61,405 bases of DNA from an uncultured Caulobacterales bacterium (GCA_903858185.1 CAIOHT010000068.1:1-61405); one strand, 5' to 3'; numbered from the stretch's first letter, positions 38,338 to 47,826 are shown. Numbers and translations are program-made. The notes: generated from the letters alone by a model not told the origin.

Positions 38338-39201
38338 ATGACCTCCCGTCCCCGCCGCAGCGCCCTCTACATGCCCGCCTCCAACGCCAAGGCGATCGAG
38401 AAGGCGCGGTCGCTGCCCTGCGACGTGGTGATCCTCGACCTGGAAGACGCCGTGGCGCCGGAGGCCAAGGAGGCTGCCCGCGAGCAGGCGGTCCAGGCCG
38501 TGCGCGACGGCGGCTTCGGCAATCGCGAGCTGGTCATCCGGGTGAACGGGTCCGATACCCCCTGGGGCGCCGACGACCTGCGCGCCGCCGCCGCTGCAAA
38601 GCCGGACGCCATCCTCGTCCCGAAGGTGAACTCCGCTGTCGACGTGGCCGACTACAGCGCGCCGCTGCACGCCGACACGGCTCTGTGGGCGATGATCGAG
38701 ACCAGCCGCTCGCTGTTCGCCCTCGACAGCATCGCCGCCGCCCGCGCGACCACCCAGCTGACCACCTTCGTCATGGGCACCAACGATCTGGCCAAGGAGA
38801 TGCGCTTCCGCCTGACGCCCGGCCGCGAGCCGTTCTTCGCCGCCCTGTCGATGGCCGTGACCGCCGCACGCATGCACGACCTGACCATCCTCGACGGCGT
38901 GCACAACGACATCGAGGACCAGAACAGCCTCGAGGCCGTCTGCCGTCAGGGCGTCGACTTCGGCTTCGACGGCAAGACCCTGATCCATCCCAAACAGATC
39001 GACCTGTGCAACCTGGTCTTCTCGCCGGCCCCGGCCGAGGTCGACTGGGCCCGCGCCGTGATCGCCGCCTTCGCCCTGCCGGAAAACCAGGGCAAGGGCG
39101 CCATCCGCGTCGAGGGCAAGATGGCCGAGCTGCTGCACCTGGCCCAGGCCCGGCGGCTGGTAGCGGTCGCCGAGGCCATTTCAGCGGCGGAAGCCGCTTG
39201 A
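38338..39201 (+). CDS. CitE-like CoA ester lyase (HpcH/HpaI family)
   Basis: A 287-residue TIM-barrel lyase of the CitE/malyl-CoA group. It starts RPRRSALYMPASNAKAIEKA, followed by CDVVILDLEDAVAPEAK with a metal-binding acidic residue, ELVIRVNG, DAILVPKV and MIETSRSLFAL. VMGTNDLAKEMR and GKTLIHPKQIDLCN close it. Relatives cleave (3S)-citramalyl-, malyl- or beta-methylmalyl-CoA or act as malyl-CoA thioesterases. The nearby double-hotdog MaoC hydratase fits malyl/methylmalyl-CoA chemistry. The exact substrate cannot be decided. Its stop overlaps the TTG start of the next gene. Confidence 0.88.
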   Translation: MTSRPRRSALYMPASNAKAIEKARSLPCDVVILDLEDAVAPEAKEAAREQAVQAVRDGGFGNRELVIRVNGSDTPWGADDLRAAAAAKPDAILVPKVNSAVDVADYSAPLHADTALWAMIETSRSLFALDSIAAARATTQLTTFVMGTNDLAKEMRFRLTPGREPFFAALSMAVTAARMHDLTILDGVHNDIEDQNSLEAVCRQGVDFGFDGKTLIHPKQIDLCNLVFSPAPAEVDWARAVIAAFALPENQGKGAIRVEGKMAELLHLAQARRLVAVAEAISAAEAA

Positions 39202-39911
39202 GGCCCGGCCTCGTCCTCATCCTGATGTCGGTGCTGGCCGCCGGCGAGGCGCTGGCCCAGGGCGCGCCGTCCACCGCGCCTGTCGTCACCGCGCCCGCGG
39301 AGCCGGACAGCCAGCCGCCCGCCTATGATCCGATCGGCGACGCGATCGCCGCCTCGTTGCCGCCCGACCAGAGCACCGACCAGGAGCCGGACGCCCCGAC
39401 CACCGCGTCGCCGGCTGCGGTCGCGCCGGCCTGGACGCCCCCGCCGCCCCGACCGCTGGTGATCACCCCGTCACGCCCGAGTCTCGACCGGCCGGTGATG
39501 ATCGACGAGATCGGCAAGACCCCCGACGGCCCGCCGACGCCCACCGATCTTGGCTACGAGAGCCGCATCCGAGCCTCGGTCGCCTCCGCCCAGGGCCTGC
39601 AGGGTCCGCTCGACGGCGGCTGGACCGTGCGTTCGACCTACGGCGTGGCGGTGATGTCGCTGCAGCTGGTCGACCGGGGTAACGGCTATGGCCAGCTCGA
39701 GGGCGCCTGGCGCACGCTCGATGGCCCGGTTGGCAAGGTCGGCCTGATCGACAGCCTCGACCGCCAGCCCGCCGTCCTGACCATCCGCATCACCAAGGGC
39801 CCCGGCAAGCCGGTCACCGTCCTCAGCCTGGCCCCGATGTCCGACGGCTCATGGGCCGGCGACATCATGGACGAGTACGGCGTCCACCAGGTCACCATGC
39901 GCCGGAACTAG
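39198..39911 (+). CDS. Hypothetical exported protein with proline-rich linker
   Basis: A 237-residue protein starting at TTG (39198), overlapping the lyase stop as TTGA. This start gives a clean signal peptide (MRPGLVLILMSVLAAGEALA); the first ATG would cut it in half. After a Pro/Ala-rich acidic linker (about residues 25-90) comes a compact domain with GLQGPLDGGWTVRSTYG, LQLVDRGNGYGQLEGAWR and VTVLSLAPMSDGSWAGDI. I do not recognise the domain; it looks like a small periplasmic beta-rich fold. Coupled to the CoA lyase. Confidence 0.7.
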   Translation: MRPGLVLILMSVLAAGEALAQGAPSTAPVVTAPAEPDSQPPAYDPIGDAIAASLPPDQSTDQEPDAPTTASPAAVAPAWTPPPPRPLVITPSRPSLDRPVMIDEIGKTPDGPPTPTDLGYESRIRASVASAQGLQGPLDGGWTVRSTYGVAVMSLQLVDRGNGYGQLEGAWRTLDGPVGKVGLIDSLDRQPAVLTIRITKGPGKPVTVLSLAPMSDGSWAGDIMDEYGVHQVTMRRN

Positions 39912-39920
39912 ACCGAAACC

Positions 39921-39997
39921 GGGGACATGTACCGAAGGTACGTGTCCCCCAAACCTGCGGCTCGATTGGGGGACACGTACCTTCGGTACATGTCCCC
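39921..39997. repeat. REP-like double palindrome, copy C
   Basis: Third copy of the element at 3686-3763 and 25692-25769. Half-units 39921-39949 and 39969-39997 here carry GAA/TTC at the apices, so the whole is an almost perfect inverted repeat. The last base is also part of the HIT stop codon; it lies between convergent genes. Confidence 0.8.
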
Positions 39998-40422
39998 TAC
40001 AGACCCAGACCTCGCCGCGCGGCGGCGATCACCGTCTCCAGGTCATCATGCGCGTAGGCGACGCTGGCCCCCACGCCCCACACGGGCCCCGGCCAGGCGG
40101 GATCGTCCGCCCGGCGACCGACAAGATGCACATGCAGCTGCGCGGTCACATTGCCCAAAGCGCCGAGGTTCAGCTTCTCAACTGGCCGACCCAGGGCCGC
40201 GCCCATGGACCGCACAGCCTGACCGGCCAGCACCGACTCCTCGATCAGCCGCGCCCGGTCGGACGGCGACAGGTCCTCGATCTCCCGTAAGCCCGGCAGG
40301 TGCGGGATCAGGATCAGCCACGGCCAGCGCGCGTCGGTCTGCAGCCGCACATGGCACAGCGGCAGCTCGCCCAGCGCCATCGAGCTGGCCTCGAACGCCG
40401 GATCGGGCGCAAACTCAGCCAC
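39997..40422 (-). CDS. HIT domain protein
   Basis: A 141-residue protein of the histidine-triad superfamily. The triad region reads TAQLHVHLVGR, so the third histidine of the classical HxHxH is replaced by Val, as in many alphaproteobacterial HIT-like proteins. PWLILIPHLPGLREIEDLSPSDR is a family hallmark. It probably hydrolyses dinucleoside polyphosphates or similar nucleotides, with an altered site. Its start overlaps the MaoC stop by eight bases, so it is translationally coupled to that gene. Confidence 0.85.
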   Translation of the reverse strand: MAEFAPDPAFEASSMALGELPLCHVRLQTDARWPWLILIPHLPGLREIEDLSPSDRARLIEESVLAGQAVRSMGAALGRPVEKLNLGALGNVTAQLHVHLVGRRADDPAWPGPVWGVGASVAYAHDDLETVIAAARRGLGL

Positions 40423-41464
40423 GCTTCGGAACCGCCGCCCAGTAGTCGAAGTCGAGGATCACCTCGGGCGGATAGGCGCCGGTAGTGTCCTTGTCCGGGA
40501 AGTCCGCGCACGGCCGGTCCTTGGTCGCCACCAGCCGCAGCCGCAGCGCCCCTACGCCATCGCCGAGATCGGCCTTGTCCAGCACCTCGCTCCAGGCGAA
40601 CACGGTCGCCCCGGCGAAGTACGGGTTCACATGGCGCCCGCCGTTGATCGCCAGCATCAGCCCGGCGTTCTGCAGCCCGTTGAAGCTCAGCGCCCGGGCG
40701 GTGGAGATCACCACCCCGCCATAGACAAGCCGCCGGCCCGTCGGGTCCTTGGCGCGCTCATACTGGTTGAAGTGGACCTTGGCGGTGTTCTGGTAGAGCC
40801 GCGTGGCCATGGCGTGCTCGGCCTCCTCGATGGCCATGCCGTCGACATGGTCGACCTTCTCGCCGATTTCATAGTCCTCGAACGCATGCGGTGCCCCGGC
40901 CAGGGCGAAGTCGTAGCGGCTGAAGTCGAGGCCCTGCGGCAGGACCAGGTCCGTCGCCGCCACCGCGTCGGCCAGCTTCGGCGTCGCCTGCTCGGGAACC
41001 TCGGCGTCCTCGCTCCGCTTGCGCACCATCACCCAGCGCACATAGCTGAGCACCGTCTCGCCGAGCTGGTTCTCGCCGGTGGTCCGGACGTAGACGACGC
41101 CGGTCTTGCGGTTGGAATTCTCCTTCAGGCCGATGACCTCGCTGGTCGCGGTCACCGTGTCGCCGGGATACAGCGCCTTGAGGAACAGCCCCTCCGCGTA
41201 GCCCAGGTTGGCCACGGCGTTCAGGCTGATGTCCGGCACCGTCTTGCCGAAGACCATGTGGAAGGCGATCAGCGGATCAACCGGCGAGGCGGCAAGGCCG
41301 CAGGACCGCGCGAACTCGTCCGACGAGGTCAGCGCGAAGCGCGGGCCGTAGAGCGCGTTGTACAGCGCCACATCCCCGGCCGTGACGGTGCGCGGCGTGG
41401 CGTGGTTCAGCACCTGCCCCAGCCGGAAGTCCTCGAAATAGTTGCCGGGGTCGGTCTTGGACAT
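40415..41464 (-). CDS. Double-hotdog MaoC family dehydratase (mesaconyl-CoA hydratase-like)
   Basis: A 349-residue protein made of two hotdog domains. The first begins GNYFEDFRLGQVLNHATPRTVTAGDVALYNALYG; the second has FEDYEIGEKVDHVDGMAIEEAEHAMATRLYQNTAKVHFN. The length and this N-terminus resemble mesaconyl-CoA (beta-methylmalyl-CoA) hydratase of the ethylmalonyl-CoA pathway and its close homologues. A CitE-like lyase lies 1.2 kb away on the opposite strand; together they could do the hydration and cleavage steps. Ccr and mutase genes are not in the window, so a full glyoxylate-replenishing pathway cannot be claimed. Confidence 0.85.
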   Translation of the reverse strand: MSKTDPGNYFEDFRLGQVLNHATPRTVTAGDVALYNALYGPRFALTSSDEFARSCGLAASPVDPLIAFHMVFGKTVPDISLNAVANLGYAEGLFLKALYPGDTVTATSEVIGLKENSNRKTGVVYVRTTGENQLGETVLSYVRWVMVRKRSEDAEVPEQATPKLADAVAATDLVLPQGLDFSRYDFALAGAPHAFEDYEIGEKVDHVDGMAIEEAEHAMATRLYQNTAKVHFNQYERAKDPTGRRLVYGGVVISTARALSFNGLQNAGLMLAINGGRHVNPYFAGATVFAWSEVLDKADLGDGVGALRLRLVATKDRPCADFPDKDTTGAYPPEVILDFDYWAAVPKRG

Positions 41465-41486
41465 GGGGTGCTCCGCTGCGCCATCG

Positions 41487-42653
<1,167 letters not shown>

Positions 42654-42667
42654 GGCTGTTCGAGAAT

Positions 42668-42824
42668 CCTCCCCTGCAAGGCAGGGGAGGGGGACCGCCG
42701 CCAGGCGGTGGAGGGGGCTGCGCCGGCGCGAACGGCCCCATCCTGAATACCGGTCTATCCGGCCTGTCTGGCGCTGCCCCTCCACCATGCTCCGCATGGT
42801 CCCCCTCCCCGCTACGCGGAGAGG
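42668..42824. repeat. Multi-hairpin palindromic repeat downstream of mdh
   Basis: Three perfect hairpins: CCTCCCCTGC-AAG-GCAGGGGAGG (42668-42690), ACCGCC-GCCA-GGCGGT (42694-42709) and ACCATGC-TCC-GCATGGT (42784-42800). CCGCTACGCGG follows. It probably ends or stabilises the mdh transcript and looks like a dispersed element. Confidence 0.65.
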
Positions 42825-42907
42825 CGTCACGCGTGTTGACGGTCCCGCCGTTCGTCCGCCTCACGAACCCGGCGCCCAAAGCGCAAAAGCTGCGCTAGAG
42901 ACGGTGC

Positions 42908-43456
42908 ATGATCGCACCCGGCCCCACCCTCGAAACCGCCCGCCTGATCCTGCGCCCGACGGCGGAGGAGGACCTCGACGGCTGGGCGGAGATGATGGCC
43001 AACGAGGAGGCCTCGCGCTTCATCGGCGGGCTGATGGGCCGCGCCCAGAGCTGGCGGGGCCTAGCCAGCATGGCCGGGTCCTGGGCGATCAAGGGCTTCG
43101 GCATGTTCTCGCTGATCGAGAAGTCGAGCGGCCAGTGGGTCGGCCGGATCGGTCCGTGGCAGCCCGAGGAGTGGCCGGGCACGGAGGTGGGCTGGGGCCT
43201 GCATCCCCGCGCCTGGGGCAAGGGCTATGCGGTCGAGGCGGCCGAGGTCGCCATCGACTGGGCCTTCGACACGCTCGGCTGGACCGACGTCATCCACTGC
43301 ATCGACCCGGGCAACGTGAATTCACAGAAGGTCGCGCTGCGGCTCGGTTCGGCAAATCTCGGTGAAGGCCGCATGCCGCCGCCGTTCCATGAGCTGCCGA
43401 TCGACATCTGGGGCCAGAGCCGCGAGCAGTGGCGGGCCCGGCGATCGGCGGGGTGA
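42908..43456 (+). CDS. GNAT family N-acetyltransferase (RimJ/RimL type)
   Basis: A 182-residue acetyltransferase. PTLETARLILRPTAEEDLDGW opens the fold; the acetyl-CoA loop region is EVGWGLHPRAWGKGYAVEAA, followed by NVNSQKVALRLG. These are marks of the RimJ/RimL group, which acetylates protein N-termini, amino sugars or other amines. The substrate is not predictable. It is the first gene of the segment between mdh and sucC and is convergent with the LytTR gene. Confidence 0.85.
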   Translation: MIAPGPTLETARLILRPTAEEDLDGWAEMMANEEASRFIGGLMGRAQSWRGLASMAGSWAIKGFGMFSLIEKSSGQWVGRIGPWQPEEWPGTEVGWGLHPRAWGKGYAVEAAEVAIDWAFDTLGWTDVIHCIDPGNVNSQKVALRLGSANLGEGRMPPPFHELPIDIWGQSREQWRARRSAG

Positions 43457-43474
43457 CCGGCCGCCGCGACTGGG

Positions 43475-44296
43475 TCAGATCCAGCCGCTCGCCCTGAGCG
43501 CCTTGGCATAGGCGCGACTGACCGGAACCTGCGCGCCGTCCTTCAGCGTCAGGGTCGCGCGACCGTCGCCGCGACGGGCGTTGGCGACGGCGGCCTTTGC
43601 AACCCACCATGAACGGTGCACCTGCGCGCCTTCCAGCCCTTCCAGTTCGGCGACGGCGTCGGACATCCGCATCAGGATCAGGTCCTGACCCTTGCTGGTG
43701 TGCAGGCGCAGATAGTGGTCCTCGGCCTCGACGGCGAAGATCTCCGCCCCGCGCAGCTTGACGGGCAGACGCTCCAGGAACCGCGGCGGCGCGGCGCCGG
43801 ACGGCGCGGCATGCGTCTCCGGCGGCTCGCGCTGGGCCAGATAGTTCAGGGCGGTCATCGTGCAGGTGACGATGAACACGGGCCCGACATAGTATTTCAG
43901 GTGGGCCAGTTCCGGTCGCGCCTGCTGGAACGCAAAGGCCGAGATCAGCCATATCACCAGGGTCAGCGGGACGGTCAGCGCGACGGCGATTACCGCGCCC
44001 TGCAGGACGGGCCGGTCGTCGAACCAGCCGCCCAGGTCGACCAGGATCGAGACCAGCACGCCGCCGGAGGCGCCCGCCAGCATCACCGTGATCCAGTAGA
44101 GGTAGCGCACGGCGACCGGCGCCTCGCCGGTGCCGAACGCGCCGACCGATGCCATGAACACGCCGGCGGCCACGGCGATGGCCAGTCCCTTCACGTGCCG
44201 TGGATCGCGCAGGGCCGCCATCCACGAAGCGCGAACGGCGCCGCCTGTCCGTTCACGAACGGCCGCTTCCTGTCCACGCATGTCCGACTGCGCCAT
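43475..44296 (-). CDS. Membrane-anchored LytTR-family transcription regulator
   Basis: A 273-residue protein. About four membrane helices lie in residues 35-165 (GLAIAVAAGVFMASVGAFG, YLYWITVMLAGASGG, GAVIAVALTVPLTLVIWLI, YYVGPVFIVTCTMTALNYL). A C-terminal LytTR DNA-binding domain follows (FAVEAEDHYLRLHTSKGQDLILMRMS, QVHRSWWVAKAAV, VPVSRAYAKAL). It lacks a receiver domain, so the membrane part presumably senses the signal. It is divergent from DUF2141 with 58 bases between starts, so it may control that gene. Confidence 0.9.
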   Translation of the reverse strand: MAQSDMRGQEAAVRERTGGAVRASWMAALRDPRHVKGLAIAVAAGVFMASVGAFGTGEAPVAVRYLYWITVMLAGASGGVLVSILVDLGGWFDDRPVLQGAVIAVALTVPLTLVIWLISAFAFQQARPELAHLKYYVGPVFIVTCTMTALNYLAQREPPETHAAPSGAAPPRFLERLPVKLRGAEIFAVEAEDHYLRLHTSKGQDLILMRMSDAVAELEGLEGAQVHRSWWVAKAAVANARRGDGRATLTLKDGAQVPVSRAYAKALRASGWI

Positions 44297-44354
44297 CCGG
44301 CCGCCCCGTCTAAGCCGTCGTCATCGACAACCCGCCCAGCAAAGGCAGACCCAG

Positions 44355-44819
44355 ATGACCTCCCCCCGGATCAAGACCGCCGCCCTTCTCCTGTCAATCG
44401 CCACACTGCAGACCGCCGCCTTTGCGATGGTTCCGCTGAACCAGGCGCAGGCCCAGGACACCGCCAATGTGACGGTCACCTTCACCGGTATCCAGAGCCC
44501 GACCGGCGCGATCATGGTCGGCGTCTATGACACTGAAGCGGCCTTTGCCGGCGGCGCGCCTGTCCAGGGCCTGCGCGTCGAGGTGTCGGGCCCTGAGGCC
44601 TCGACTGTCGTCGCAGGGCTGAAGCCCGGCCGCTACGGCATCAAGGTCTATCACGACATCAACGGCGACGGCCGGATGAACACCAACCCCTTCGGCATGC
44701 CGACCGAGCCCTATGCGGCCTCCAACAACGCCCCCGCCCGCATGGGTCCGCCGGCCTGGGCCGACGCCGTCTTCGAGGTGACTGCCGGCGAGAACGCCCA
44801 GTCGATCACGATCGACTGA
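44355..44819 (+). CDS. DUF2141 secreted protein
   Basis: A 154-residue exported protein, signal peptide ending AQAQ. The DUF2141 core is clear: NVTVTFTGIQSPTGAIMVGVYD, LKPGRYGIKVYHDINGDGRMNTN and FGMPTEPYAASNNA, with a calcium-loop-like DINGDGRM. The family's function is unknown; members often sit near carotenoid or membrane-lipid genes. It starts the run DUF2141, carotenoid oxygenase, DUF2306, TetR. Confidence 0.88.
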   Translation: MTSPRIKTAALLLSIATLQTAAFAMVPLNQAQAQDTANVTVTFTGIQSPTGAIMVGVYDTEAAFAGGAPVQGLRVEVSGPEASTVVAGLKPGRYGIKVYHDINGDGRMNTNPFGMPTEPYAASNNAPARMGPPAWADAVFEVTAGENAQSITID

Positions 44820-44849
44820 GCCCCGAAGAGCCCTGACCGGAGACCCGCC

Positions 44850-46307
44850 ATGAACCGCCGCTCGTTCCTCACCGCCGCCGCAGGCCTCGCCGCCGTCGCC
44901 TTCAACCCCGATGTGCTCTACGCCGCCTCGGCCGGCATCGGCGACTGGACCCTCGGCGTGGCCGATATCGAGGCTGATATCGCGCCGCAGACCATGCGCC
45001 TGGTGGAGGGCCGCGCCCCTGCGGGTCTGGCCGGGCGGCTCTACCGCAACGGCCCGGCGAAGTTCCACCGCCCCGGCGGCTCTGTCAGCCACTGGTTCGA
45101 CGGCGACGGCATGGTCCGCCGCTATCGGATCAAGGACGGCGAGGCCACCCTGTCCGCCCGGTTCGTCGATACGGCCAAGCGCCGCGCCGACTCGGCCGCC
45201 GACGCCGTGGTCACCGCCGGCTTCGGCACCGCCGGCAGCAAGCGCGCCGCGATCGGCGGGGCCGATGACGTCAACGCCGCCAACATCTCGGTGATGATGG
45301 CCGGCGGCGAGCTCTGGGCGCTGTGGGAGGCGGGATCGCCGATCGCCATGGACCCTGACACGCTGCAGACCCGGGGACCGAAGACGCTCCGCCCCGATCT
45401 CAAGGGCATGCCGTTCCTCGCCCATCCGCGGGTCGATCCCGACGGTACGGTCTGGAACCTCGGCGTCGCCGGCCGCAAGGCGGTGGTCTGGCGGCTCGGC
45501 GCCGACGGCGCGCTGCAGGCGGCGGACGTCATCGACCTGCCCCGCGCCAGCTACCTGCACGACTTCACGGCGACCGCCCGCCATCTGGTGCTGGTGCTCC
45601 AGCCCTGGATCCATGACCGGCTCGTGACCCCGATCGTTGACGGCTACAGCTGGCGGCCGGAGACCGGCACGCAGATCCTGGTCATCGACAAGGCGGACCT
45701 GAGCCGCCGCCGGGTCTTCGAGACCGACGCCTTCTTCTTCTTCCACATGGGCGATGCCTGGGAGGAAGCCGACGGCACGATCCGGTTCGACATCTGCACC
45801 AGCCCCGACCCGAAATTCGCCGTCGAGGGCGCACGGGCCATGGTCGAGGGCCGCAAGCCGGTCGTGACCGCCAGCCCCGACCTGCGCCTGATCAGCCTGC
45901 ATCCCGATGGCCGGACCCGTGTCGAGCGGGCGGGGCTGTCGGCGGAATTCCCCAAGGCCGATCCCCGGTTCGCCGGTCTCGCCAGGACCAGGACCGCCTC
46001 GCTCGGCTATGGCCGCGGCGCCAACCCGTTCCACCAGACGGTCGACGTGCGCGACTGGAAGCGCGACCGCGTCGACAGCTTCGACTTCGGACCGCGCCAG
46101 ATGCTCGAGGAGATGGTCTTCGTGCCTCGCCCGGGCGGCTCGGCCGAGTTCGACGGCTGGCTGGTCGGGACCGGCATCAATCTCGATGCCAGGGCCACCG
46201 AGCTGCACGTCTTCGACGCCCGCCGCGTGGCGGCCGGCCCCTTGTGCAGCTGGCGGGCAGACGTGGCTCTGCCGATCAGCCTGCACGGCGTTTTCACAGG
46301 ACTTTGA
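44850..46307 (+). CDS. Carotenoid oxygenase (RPE65/CCD) family enzyme with Tat signal
   Basis: A 485-residue non-heme iron dioxygenase of the carotenoid/stilbene cleavage family. The four iron-binding histidines can be placed at H192 (FLAHPRVDPDG), H237 (YLHDFTAT), H299 (FFFHMGDAWEE) and H479 (ISLHGVF). RLYRNGPAKF and SHWFDGDGMVRR near the N-terminus are typical. The start MNRRSFLTAAAGLAAVAF is a clean twin-arginine signal, implying export after folding with iron. It should cleave a conjugated double bond in a carotenoid, apocarotenoid or lignin-type stilbene. The gap to DUF2141 is 30 bases and to DUF2306 three bases, so it is in an operon. Confidence 0.9.
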   Translation: MNRRSFLTAAAGLAAVAFNPDVLYAASAGIGDWTLGVADIEADIAPQTMRLVEGRAPAGLAGRLYRNGPAKFHRPGGSVSHWFDGDGMVRRYRIKDGEATLSARFVDTAKRRADSAADAVVTAGFGTAGSKRAAIGGADDVNAANISVMMAGGELWALWEAGSPIAMDPDTLQTRGPKTLRPDLKGMPFLAHPRVDPDGTVWNLGVAGRKAVVWRLGADGALQAADVIDLPRASYLHDFTATARHLVLVLQPWIHDRLVTPIVDGYSWRPETGTQILVIDKADLSRRRVFETDAFFFFHMGDAWEEADGTIRFDICTSPDPKFAVEGARAMVEGRKPVVTASPDLRLISLHPDGRTRVERAGLSAEFPKADPRFAGLARTRTASLGYGRGANPFHQTVDVRDWKRDRVDSFDFGPRQMLEEMVFVPRPGGSAEFDGWLVGTGINLDARATELHVFDARRVAAGPLCSWRADVALPISLHGVFTGL

Positions 46308-46310
46308 ACC

Positions 46311-46844
46311 ATGACCCTCGCCCTGTTCTCCAAGGTCCTGCCCGCCAGCCGCAGGGCCGGCACGGTCCTGACCATCGCTGCCGGCCTGACGGCGGTCGTC
46401 CTGTTCGGCCCGCAGATGCTGCGCATGGTAACCCAGGCCACGCCGCACGGACCGGACATCCCGCTGTTCCTGAAACAGCCGACGGTGATCCAGGCGCATA
46501 TCCTCGCAGCTGTCGCGTCCGTGCTGGTTGGCGCGGTGATCCTGTCGGCCCGCAAGGGGCATACATTCCATCGCACGATGGGCTGGATCTGGGCGTGCCT
46601 GATGGCGGTGACGGCCGGCAGTTCGCTGTTCATCGTCGGGCTCAACGGCGACCACTGGTCCCTGATCCACCTGCTCAGCGGCTGGACCCTGGTCATCCTG
46701 CCCTTTGCCGTCTGGGCGGCCCGCAAGCACAGGGTCGACGTCCACAAGCGCGCCATGACCGGCATTTTCTGGGGCGCCTCGATCGTCGCCGGCCTGTTCA
46801 CCTTTCTGCCCGGACGGCTGATGTGGACGCTGTTCATGGGCTGA
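46311..46844 (+). CDS. DUF2306 membrane protein
   Basis: A 177-residue four-to-five helix membrane protein. IQAHILAAVASVLVGAVIL, KGHTFHRTMGWIWACLMAV and HWSLIHLLSGWTLVI place conserved histidines in helices, as in the DUF2306 family, and VHKRAMTGIFWGASIVAGLF ends it. Histidine placement suggests heme or quinone binding, but this is not proven. It is three bases after the oxygenase, so co-translated; it might supply electrons or help handle a lipid-like substrate. Confidence 0.82.
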   Translation: MTLALFSKVLPASRRAGTVLTIAAGLTAVVLFGPQMLRMVTQATPHGPDIPLFLKQPTVIQAHILAAVASVLVGAVILSARKGHTFHRTMGWIWACLMAVTAGSSLFIVGLNGDHWSLIHLLSGWTLVILPFAVWAARKHRVDVHKRAMTGIFWGASIVAGLFTFLPGRLMWTLFMG

Positions 46845-46924
46845 ACCGGCCTTGCCAGCAGGCGAGGGGGCGGCGTATCGCAGGACCGGGCCGACGCTTT
46901 CGACCCCCGCCAGGACGCTGCCCG

Positions 46925-47620
46925 ATGACCTCAGCCAAGCCCCGAACCCGCGGCGCAGGTCGGGGGCGACCGTCCAAGGGAACAGGCCTGGACCTCAAGG
47001 AAGCGATCCTCGATTCGGCCGAGGGCCTGTTCTCCCGGCACGGCTTTTACGGTGTCACGACCCGGCAGGTGGCTTCCGAGGCGGGCGTGGATACCGCTCT
47101 CATCCACTACTATTTTGGCGCCAAGCGTGAGCTGTTCGACGCGGTGCTTCTGCGCCGGGCCGAGGTGATCAACCGGGCGCGCGCCGACGCGATGTCGGCC
47201 TACGAGGCGGCCCATCCCGGGACCATGACGGCCGAGGGCGTAATCGCCGCCTTCATCGATCCCCTGACCGAGCGGGCCCTGACCGGCGGGCAGGGCTGGA
47301 AGAACTGGCTCAACCTCGTGGCCCAGATCAACACCACCCCGGCCTGGGGCGGCGAGGTGATGCACCGGTTCTTCGATCCGGTTGTTCGCCAGCTGATCGA
47401 GTCGCTCGGCAAGGCCCTGCCCGGCGCCGATCCCCGGGACCTTTACTGGTGCTACCAGTTCCTCACCGGCTCGATGATGCTGACGGTGGCCGAGACGGGG
47501 CGGATCGACCAGCTGTCCGACGGCCTATGCCAGTCCAGCGATCTGGAATCGGCCCGCCTGCGCCTTTACGCCTACTGCGCCGCCGGCTTTGAGGCCGTGG
47601 CGCGCAACCGTCGCGGCTGA
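46925..47620 (+). CDS. TetR/AcrR family transcription regulator
   Basis: A 231-residue regulator. The helix-turn-helix is seen as AILDSAEGLFSRHGFYGVTTRQVASEAGVDTALIHYYFGAKRELFDAVL (about residues 27-75). A basic, Gly-rich N-terminal arm precedes it, and a long ligand domain follows. It lies 80 bases after DUF2306 and 206 bases before the TonB receptor, where a TTCATCAC/GTGGTGAA palindrome could be its operator. It probably senses the imported compound or its cleavage product. Confidence 0.9.
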   Translation: MTSAKPRTRGAGRGRPSKGTGLDLKEAILDSAEGLFSRHGFYGVTTRQVASEAGVDTALIHYYFGAKRELFDAVLLRRAEVINRARADAMSAYEAAHPGTMTAEGVIAAFIDPLTERALTGGQGWKNWLNLVAQINTTPAWGGEVMHRFFDPVVRQLIESLGKALPGADPRDLYWCYQFLTGSMMLTVAETGRIDQLSDGLCQSSDLESARLRLYAYCAAGFEAVARNRRG

Positions 47621-47650
47621 CGGGCAAATCCGGCGCTCGTGTGGCGCCAA

Positions 47651-47666
47651 TTCATCACGTGGTGAA
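47651..47666. promoter_or_regulatory. Candidate TetR operator upstream of the TonB receptor
   Basis: TTCATCACGTGGTGAA is a 16-bp inverted repeat with one mismatched pair, 30 bases past the TetR stop. A related half (TATCACTGATG) follows. A GTCCG-CTAA-CGGAC hairpin lies at 47764-47777 nearer the receptor ATG. Confidence 0.45.
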
Positions 47667-47826
47667 AAATATCACTGATGCCGCGCGCGGCCCCTTCCGT
47701 GCGAGTCCATCATGCCCGATGGTCCCCCCAATTCGCAGTTTGGTGAATTTAGCAATCAACAGCGTCCGCTAACGGACCGGCTTAGCGACTTTGGTCGTGG
47801 CGACGCCATTTGGGAGGGCGGAATCG

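Noticed and set aside
44394..46745. Minus-strand frame of 783 codons opposite the oxygenase operon
   Set aside because: Antisense to three recognisable genes with no domain or ribosome site; shadow frame. The same holds for the long antisense frames at 9685-11604, 19905-22055, 47782-49452, 51534-53567, 53882-55978 and 59922-61343.
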